NCBI RefSeq assembly: GCF_003369915.1
Contig: NC_046675.1
Span: 12,710,001-12,774,000, forward strand
Length of the DNA stretch: 64,000 nt
Direction of reading: 5' to 3'
DNA from: Drosophila miranda
Taxonomy: Eukaryota; Arthropoda; Insecta; Diptera; Drosophilidae
Below the pieces are notes generated by a model that was not told the origin of the DNA, did not search any database, and saw only the letters and a list, made by a program, of their open reading frames with translations. Of this stretch, positions 57,468 to 64,000 are shown one piece after another (within the stretch, counting starts at the first letter, position 1; each line of letters starts with the position of its first letter). A program made the translations under genes and the position numbers.

Positions 57468-60400
57468 CTGCAAACAGAAATCAAAGAGACGGAAAAGGAT
57501 GAGTCCCTGCTGGTCGGGGGGTAAGTGGCTATGCTGCAGAGATCCGCGTAAAAGTGGCGACAGCTTATAAAGTATCGTAATTACTTCATGCTGTCGGACA
57601 TTTTAATGAGCTACCCACAGACCATTAAGTGTTGCCGCCAACTTCTCCCGTTACCCGGTTACCCCGTTGCCCCGTTGCCCCGTTGCGGTCAGTGGCCGGC
57701 CTAGTTGGCCATAATGTGACCGTTTTTTATGGCCACGCGAGTGGAGAAAGCCCCGCGCAGACAGCTGGCGCTATTGCCGTGCTGTGGGTAATGCTGACAA
57801 AGTCGACGCATGCACCACACTCGCCTCTGAACATATTTCTTCATCCAAGCTAAATACAAATAGTTTTCTTCAGTTTTCCTCTTGCTGCTTGTTTTTCCCG
57901 GCCTTTCTTGGCATTTTCTTTGCATTTTCTTGCCTATGACTTGCCAAGTTTATGGCCTGCAAATCGAGACAAGCAATGGAGTTGATGGGCAAACACAGAG
58001 GTCACACTAAACTGCAATTTACGCCTCACTTAGCGGCTTGGTAATGGATTGATGTGGCCACTTCAAGATGGTCTGAAACTTCAGCTTAACTTGGGTGTTT
58101 ACATTTAACTGTATAGGATTGAAATAAACCACGCTGAAGACTGCTTGGGTGTCTTGAGTCGTCTGTATAGAAATACTTTTAAGCAGCGGTGGGCACGCTC
58201 TACTCCAAAGTGCTCGAGAGGCACAAGTGAATTCTGAAAAAGAATATGCACAAGCAACATACATGTGCTGTGCATGACTCGGTACATTGATGCTTCATTG
58301 AGACGCACAGGCGAGAATGGCAAAAGCAATACATGTGCTGTGCATGATTCATTCTTATATGCATGAGTCACAAGCGAATGCTGCAAAAGAGAATGCCCGA
58401 GAATGACAAAAATGTTTTTCTTTATAAAATAGAAGGAATAGTTAATCAGTTGCGAGAAAAAATTATCATCGTTCATAGTAGCAAAAAGCGTTGTAAAAAC
58501 ATGTACAGATACTTTAACTACTTTAACTAGAAGGAGATTTACTGAGGAAGGATACACAGAAGCTCATACTTTCTTAGTAGCGAAAGGATCGGATAAACAA
58601 CGGATAAAAGGACTCCCTCAAACCTCTTTCATCAGAGTTTCATAAACATAGCCCTTAATTAAAACTGTGTTGGCTTTTCAAAACCATTTTATTTCGTAAC
58701 CTTCTGCTTTCGTATATGTACGATATTTGCAACACACTAAATCAAATTTTCAGGCCGCACATAAATTGAGTTCTCCCTCCACCCATACTCTGTGGCACAT
58801 TTGGAGCATTTGCATAATCAGAGTCAAGTTGGAAAAGTCGACCACATTAAACCCGCCATAGCCTTGAGCAAAGTTTCCCTGTGCCAACGCATCAGTCAGT
58901 TCACAAATTTGTCCTCCAATTTGGACCCATACATGCGACATATATTTATGTACAACATGTCGTATGCGCAACATTTTCAATTAAAACCGCAAAAGCTGTC
59001 GGCAAACACAACCCCACCCCACCCCCATCCATAGTAGAGTTAATTTGATCTGGTGAAAGGTGGGGTCGAGTGCTGGGCGGATAGATGCATTTGTACAAGC
59101 AGTAATTCTGTTAATCCGAAACCATAATAAACCGGAGGGGCGAAGGGGGAAGGGAATGTCTGTCCCTTTCTCCGAGACAAAGTTAAGGAAATTTGCAATT
59201 AAACACATTCATAATTTGCCAACAGCTAAATACGCTTAATCAACGCAAATTCAATCAAATTACGACGACGCTTTTAGGCAACAAACGAAGTGATTCCCCA
59301 ACTCCAGCTCCTCCAACAACACTACTCCTTGCTCTCGACTTCGCTGAGTGAACTCTAGGGTAAAAAGTTGTGCTCGTCATCACCGGTTGATGGCTGAAGT
59401 ACAAGCAACTCCGAAGCCACAGAAACATTTCATGGCAGGCGACAGGCAGAGAGATTGGGAAAGAGACGAGACCCCAGTTGGCCTGATTCCTCGACTAGTT
59501 GTCAACCTCATGCTGTCTTTGAGGGTGGAATGAAAGATGACAGCCAGCTAGAGATGGGCCACCAGACCAGACCTTCCGATTGCATCTCGTATTTGCCAAC
59601 CAACCACCGGCTGTGCTGGTGCCTAGTCAATAATAATGATTGTTATTAAGTTATGCATAGATGTGGCAGGCAGGGTGGCAGTCAGGCACTTTAACCGACT
59701 GCCAACTGGTGGCAATAAGTCAGGAGCAGAGTCAAATGGGGATTGGAAGTGGGCGCTCCATGCGATGTTTGCCCAAATATAGAAACAACAAGCATAACCA
59801 TGCATTTGCCATGACAAGGCCGAATACAAGGCTCGTGTACTCCCGAACGGGTATACGAGTATGCTGCTGCCAGTGAATGCCACACACACACACACACACA
59901 CTTGCTGCTCTGAGTGTCTTTCCATGCCCGTTGGTTGTCTGCCATTTGGCCTCCTTATTTACTCTTGTCTAAAAGCCGCCTGCGAAAGCGAATTTCTAGG
60001 GAATGCGCCATGTTCTGTGGCCATATGTGACATACAGAATCCTTCTGCGTGGCTAGACAGCACCCGCTCTTCAAGCTGTTAAGGTGTTTCTGGGTCACTG
60101 GGGGACCCACTGTCTGCCTTTTGTGTGAAATTCCCCTATCGAGAGATGACTCCGAACAGCACCGAAATTCTCTAGGACATGGCATTGTTGGCCACTGCAC
60201 CGTAATTGAGGGTGACTGAATAGTGCATTAGGAACGGAAAAACAAAAACACAAATGGAATATAAGTGGGAAAGAAAGGGAGTGGCTGCAAATCGATATGG
60301 GTTGGCTCTGCCGACAAAGTTTTCTCTCGCATTCTCTTGGTCAATTTCGGCCTACATTTGGACTAATGAATTCGATGGTCCGATTGACTCTTTCGGGGGC

Positions 60401-62578
60401 TGGCACAGCTGCCTGGCTTCTCCGACGCACATAATCATTTTGGTATACGCACTGGTTCCATCCCCAATTTGGTGACCTTTTATGCGGATCACATACACAA
60501 ACTTCCCCAACGGGAGGGAGCCGTTTCCTCTGGCGACATCAAACGGGCCCAAAGTGATACGGAAAATAAATCAAAAGCAGAATGTGGCAACGATGTCACA
60601 CAAATTGATGTTGACATCAGCAGCGAGACATTTTGTCGAGGCTTTTAGCTAAGCTTTTTTTCTCTTTCTCTTTCTCCTTTTCTTTTTTTTTTTTGTGCCG
60701 AGTTGCATGCAATTTATAAAATTTTACAGAACATAACACACCACCCCCTCCCAGACATTGAAGGTAATGAGTGTTGTCGTTGTATTTGTCTTCGGCTGTG
60801 TTTTTGTGAGTGTACGTGTACCACATGACGTATGCGCAATTTCATTTATGGTTCGTTTGCTCGAACTTCCAGTGGCATCTTGTGTTGCCTTAGCTAGTTG
60901 GATGGTGGATTGGATGGTGCCGCCATGCCACAGGAGCAGAACACAGACGACAGACGACAAGACGCACAAAACTTTATCCTTAGCATCAGGACTTGGGACA
61001 AGGAGACAGGAGACAAGACAGGACAGGACACTGTTTTATTGGCCCCACTGTTCGTTCGCTTACCATCTTTCCCTTCGTGTTGTGGCTGTTGTTGTTCCTT
61101 TTTCTTGGGTCTGACTTCCTCATGAATAATGCATTCACAATTAAGCCAGTGAGGACTAAGAAAACCCCGAAGGAAGAGTAGCCGTAGCCTCTACTCCGTG
61201 TTCTGCTCTGCTCTGCTCTGCAGTTATTATTATGCGAATTGCTGGTTGCTGGCTGCTTCTGGCTGCTGCTAGCTGCTCCAGCTGCCATTTGCGTTGTTTT
61301 CTGGCTCTAAATTTAGCAACACGCAACACAAACAAACAGCAGAAGAATGAGTAAGTAAAGTACTAGCACTCGGACAACAATAACCCGCCCGAAAATCGTT
61401 CTCCCTTTTTGTTTGGGTTTGAGTTTCGGTGTTTCGGTTTTCTGCATTTTAAAATATCAAAGTTTAAGCACAGTCTCTTGTAAACGAGCACCCTGACCTG
61501 GGCACTGACGTTCCTTTGTATCTTTTTTTGGTTCTTTCTTGTGTATCACGCTGGGCGGGTGGCAGCGATGCAATCAGTGCCCAGAGTGGGGTCTCGCTCT
61601 CTCTCTCTCTGTATCTGTGGCATGTTTGCCAAAATGATTTTACACACTCGACCGTGGTCACTGTGCTCAGGCGTTGCCCGGCAAATGCATAGTTCAAGGC
61701 GCAATCTTGCAGCTCGTAAATTGCTTAAGTCCCGTCAAGGACTTGTGCTCGAACAAGAATGTAATACCACAGACAAAGACTCAGACACAGGCCGAGGTAG
61801 GTCTGCAGGATGTATGTGGTTCTGTGCGGTCTTCCGCTGCTCAATTATTTTATTCAGTCAAAAAGACAAGTTTGTATCACAAATTGCTTCTACTGCATCC
61901 AATCTTCAAAAATGAATTTAAAGAAAATATATAGTGTACGCGTGTCTTTATGCAATCTCTCCACACAGGTCGGACTACGCCAGACCATTCTATCAATGCA
62001 ATTTGAATCTGTTTCAATTAGTCTGATGTTCGTATAAATCAATTGGTTTCCCAAAGGTTCTTTGACTGCTGGCCAAGGACCTGAGATGGGTTTCTGCTAC
62101 ACAGAAAAAGGTAGAGAGTGGGCAGGGACAGGGACAGGGACCGGGCACCTGACGTTAATTAAACCAGCATCGAGAGGAGTCTCTGTCTTGGGGGTTTTGT
62201 TGGACCGTGTGTTAATCTTGCGACTGCATGTGTCTCCATTAGACCGCCGTGAAGTGAAGCGAATTGAAGCGAATGAAGACAAATGCCACACTCGACCGCA
62301 GGGCAAGCTGCTCCTCGCCTGTCATCACCATCCATCCATCCAGCCAGCCAACGTCACAACCTCATGTGTGGCCAGCCATTAGGAGGCATGCCAGAGATCA
62401 GCTTGCCACCGCGCTGCTCTGGGTGCAAATGAAATTAGCTAATTGCAACCGTTCTCTCTCTTTCTCTCTACCTCTCTCTCTATCTCGCTATCTCTCTATC
62501 TCTTTCTCTGCCAGTCAAGGTGAATGTTGACAGTGATGGTTAGTGCTGAAGGATGTCATAAATTACAGAAGTACGCAC
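57468..62578. other. 5.1-kb intron between upstream exons
   Basis: AT-rich intron with an AC run at 59879-59901, a pyrimidine run (60660-60695) and CTCT/TATCTC runs near 62455-62510. No coding sequence or RNA gene seen. Confidence 0.55.
59879..59901. repeat. (AC)n microsatellite
   Basis: About eleven AC units in the intron. Confidence 0.9.
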
Positions 62579-62905
62579 CTCTCCCAGGACAGACGACGGG
62601 GCGCATCCTCGCCCAGACCCAGACCGAGTCCCAGACTCACAGACGTGGTGTCACCGGGCGGCGGCCGCAGATTGGATCTGCCGGAGAAGCCACTTGATTG
62701 ATGCAGCAGTTTAGCCAGGCGAGTGAAGGTCGTGCCCGAACCGGAGCCAGAGCCAGAGCCAGATGCTGCCGATGCCTCGGCCAGCGGTAGTTCGTGGAGG
62801 GTGTGCTCTCTGGCCAGCGGTGTGGTGGCCTCCGAGCTGGCTGCGGCACGCTTTCTGGCTGCCAGACGATAGGCACGCGCTGCCACCACATGTGGGGCCG
62901 GGATC
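62579..62905 (-). CDS. wake: Upstream coding exon 2, probable long-isoform wake exon
   Basis: Acceptor CTCGGCAAG, donor GAGAG|GTGCGT, 109 codons. It encodes IPAPHVVAARAYRLAARKRA, a (SG) run, and LGEDAPRRLSWER. Two bases carried in and out, joining exons 62970 and 57467 as SWER-RKDS. No domain recognised; Ser/Arg-rich and probably disordered. Confidence 0.6.
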
Positions 62906-62969
62906 CTTGCCGAGGAAATGTACAATTAAAAATGAATACAGCCCGGCTGGAGAGAAGTGTTTTACTCAC

Positions 62970-63062
62970 CTGAGCAGCAGAGAGCCATCCGCATGACACT
63001 CAAAATCATCCGACAGCTGGAACAACGAACTGTCCCCCAAATGTTGCACCTGATGCTGTTGC

Positions 63063-63100
<38 letters not shown>

Positions 63101-63414
63101 CAGTGTGGAGTGCGTGGTCTGGTGGTGGTGCGGTGTGCTGCCCGAGGACTTGCGACGATACACCAGATTGCTATCATCCTTTGGCAAATTCAATGACTTG
63201 ACCATCAGTGTGTTGTTGTTGTTGACCAGATGAGTGTTGTTGTTGTTGTTGCTGCTGCTTGTGGCACTGGTGGTGTTGCCAGGATTGCCGGTGCCACCAC
63301 CACCAGCAGCAACAACACCACCACCACCACCGCTGTGTCCGGCACGGGTGAGCAGTGACCAGCGATGGCCACTGGCGCTGCCACTTCGGCTCTTGCTGCC
63401 CAACAGTCGCTCCT
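62970..63414 (-). CDS. wake: Upstream coding exon 1, probable long-isoform wake exon
   Basis: Acceptor CCCACACAG, donor CTCAG|GTGAGT, 148 codons. It begins ERLLGSKSRSGSASGH, then Gly-, Asn- and Gln-rich runs, ending SDDFECHADGSLLLR. It enters with one base carried in, so a still earlier exon lies outside the window. The polyglutamine comes from the CTG tract at 63054-63102. Confidence 0.6.
63054..63102. repeat. CTG/CAG tract coding polyglutamine
   Basis: About 16 triplets, mixed CAG and CAA on the minus strand, in frame in the exon at 62970-63414. Confidence 0.9.
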
Positions 63415-64000
63415 CTGTGTGGGTGGAAAATGGAGAATGAAAAATCAGTTAATGGAGCGCACATTGATATATGGATTTTGTCTGGTCTTTGTGCAAGCTG
63501 CACTCTCCTTTAATCTGTGCACGGGTACTCGTACGAATATTAATCATAACTCGAGCTGAAAACTTGTCAAAAGTTTTTAATTAAATCTTCTGCCATAACA
63601 TGTCGTGGCCACGCAACGAACGCCCTGCGGCTCGTGGAAACTGTGGAAAGCCATTTTCATTATTCCACTTTGTGTATTTTAATACCCTTTGCCAGAGGGT
63701 GATTTCATTTTTCCTAGAAATTTGCAAACGCACGTTAAAGAATCTGTTGTTCTAGTTGATTTATTGGCAAGTCTCTAAAAGACTTAATCTCTAATATTTA
63801 TCCTATCCATCCTATCAGTGGACTATGTCTCCTATGTAGGCTCATTGTTGGAGCGGAAAAAATAAGCCAAAATGATCATTCAATGATCAAAGGATATTTC
63901 CATCTTTTTTGTAGCAAATATCTCTGCATAGAAATCGTGGGATCAAAGGAAGATACCAATGAAACGTTGCTTCATAAAATAAATCAACTCAGAATACCTT
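63415..64000. other. Intron at window end, with hairpin word
   Basis: No exon seen. AATACCCTTTGCCAGAGGGT at 63681-63700 can fold as a short hairpin and resembles the ends of DINE-1-type fly elements (from memory). Confidence 0.4.

Noticed and set aside
57999..58010. AGGTCACACTAA, like Drosophila promoter motif 1
   Set aside because: No gene start or other promoter element nearby; probably chance.

Overview
The window is nuclear DNA from a Drosophila species. It carries multi-exon genes with 55-75 nt introns, long AT-rich introns full of simple repeats, and recognisable fly genes: Calx, an alkaline phosphatase, cardinal, wolframin (wfs1), Gclm and wide awake (wake). A dispersed repeat at 55-56 kb looks from memory like one common in the obscura group, so an obscura-group fly (D. 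pseudoobscura or relative) is my best guess; I could not test it. Gene names rest on reading the translated sequence, not on a search.

Layout. 1-22.5 kb: the 3' two thirds of Calx (+ strand, eight coding exons, 5' end outside the window). Its first intron here is about 14 kb and holds a two-exon alkaline phosphatase on the opposite strand (12.5-14.2 kb). 24.4-24.9 kb: a small two-exon gene for a single-pass membrane protein that resembles only the N-terminal anchor of SLC3 amino-acid-transporter heavy chains. 25.3-28.0 kb: cardinal, four exons, minus strand. 28.4-29.3 kb: a decayed Nup133-like gene. 31.0-33.8 kb: wolframin, four exons, with two GC-AG introns. 33.8-34.1 kb: a broken SAM-domain gene convergent with wolframin. 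34.3-34.5 kb: a pogo/Tigger-like transposase fragment. 35.2-36.2 kb: Gclm, one exon. 37.8-38.1 kb: a young 116-bp tandem array. 40.4-47.1 kb: wake, minus strand, ten coding exons giving about 1642 residues, with ankyrin, FN3 and Ras-association regions. 57.1-63.4 kb: three more minus-strand coding exons with matching splice phases, best read as the 5' part of a longer wake isoform that continues beyond the window.

Working together: Calx (Ca2+ extrusion, photoreceptors), cardinal (ommochrome eye pigment) and wake (clock-controlled sleep) all act in the eye or nervous system. Wolframin and Gclm both protect against ER or redox stress. Nothing indicates an operon or shared regulation; the neighbours look like ordinary Muller element E genes. 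The most unusual stretch is 28-35 kb, where gene remnants, a transposase fragment and a shared AT-rich promoter-like element are packed between intact genes, as if that interval had been rearranged repeatedly.
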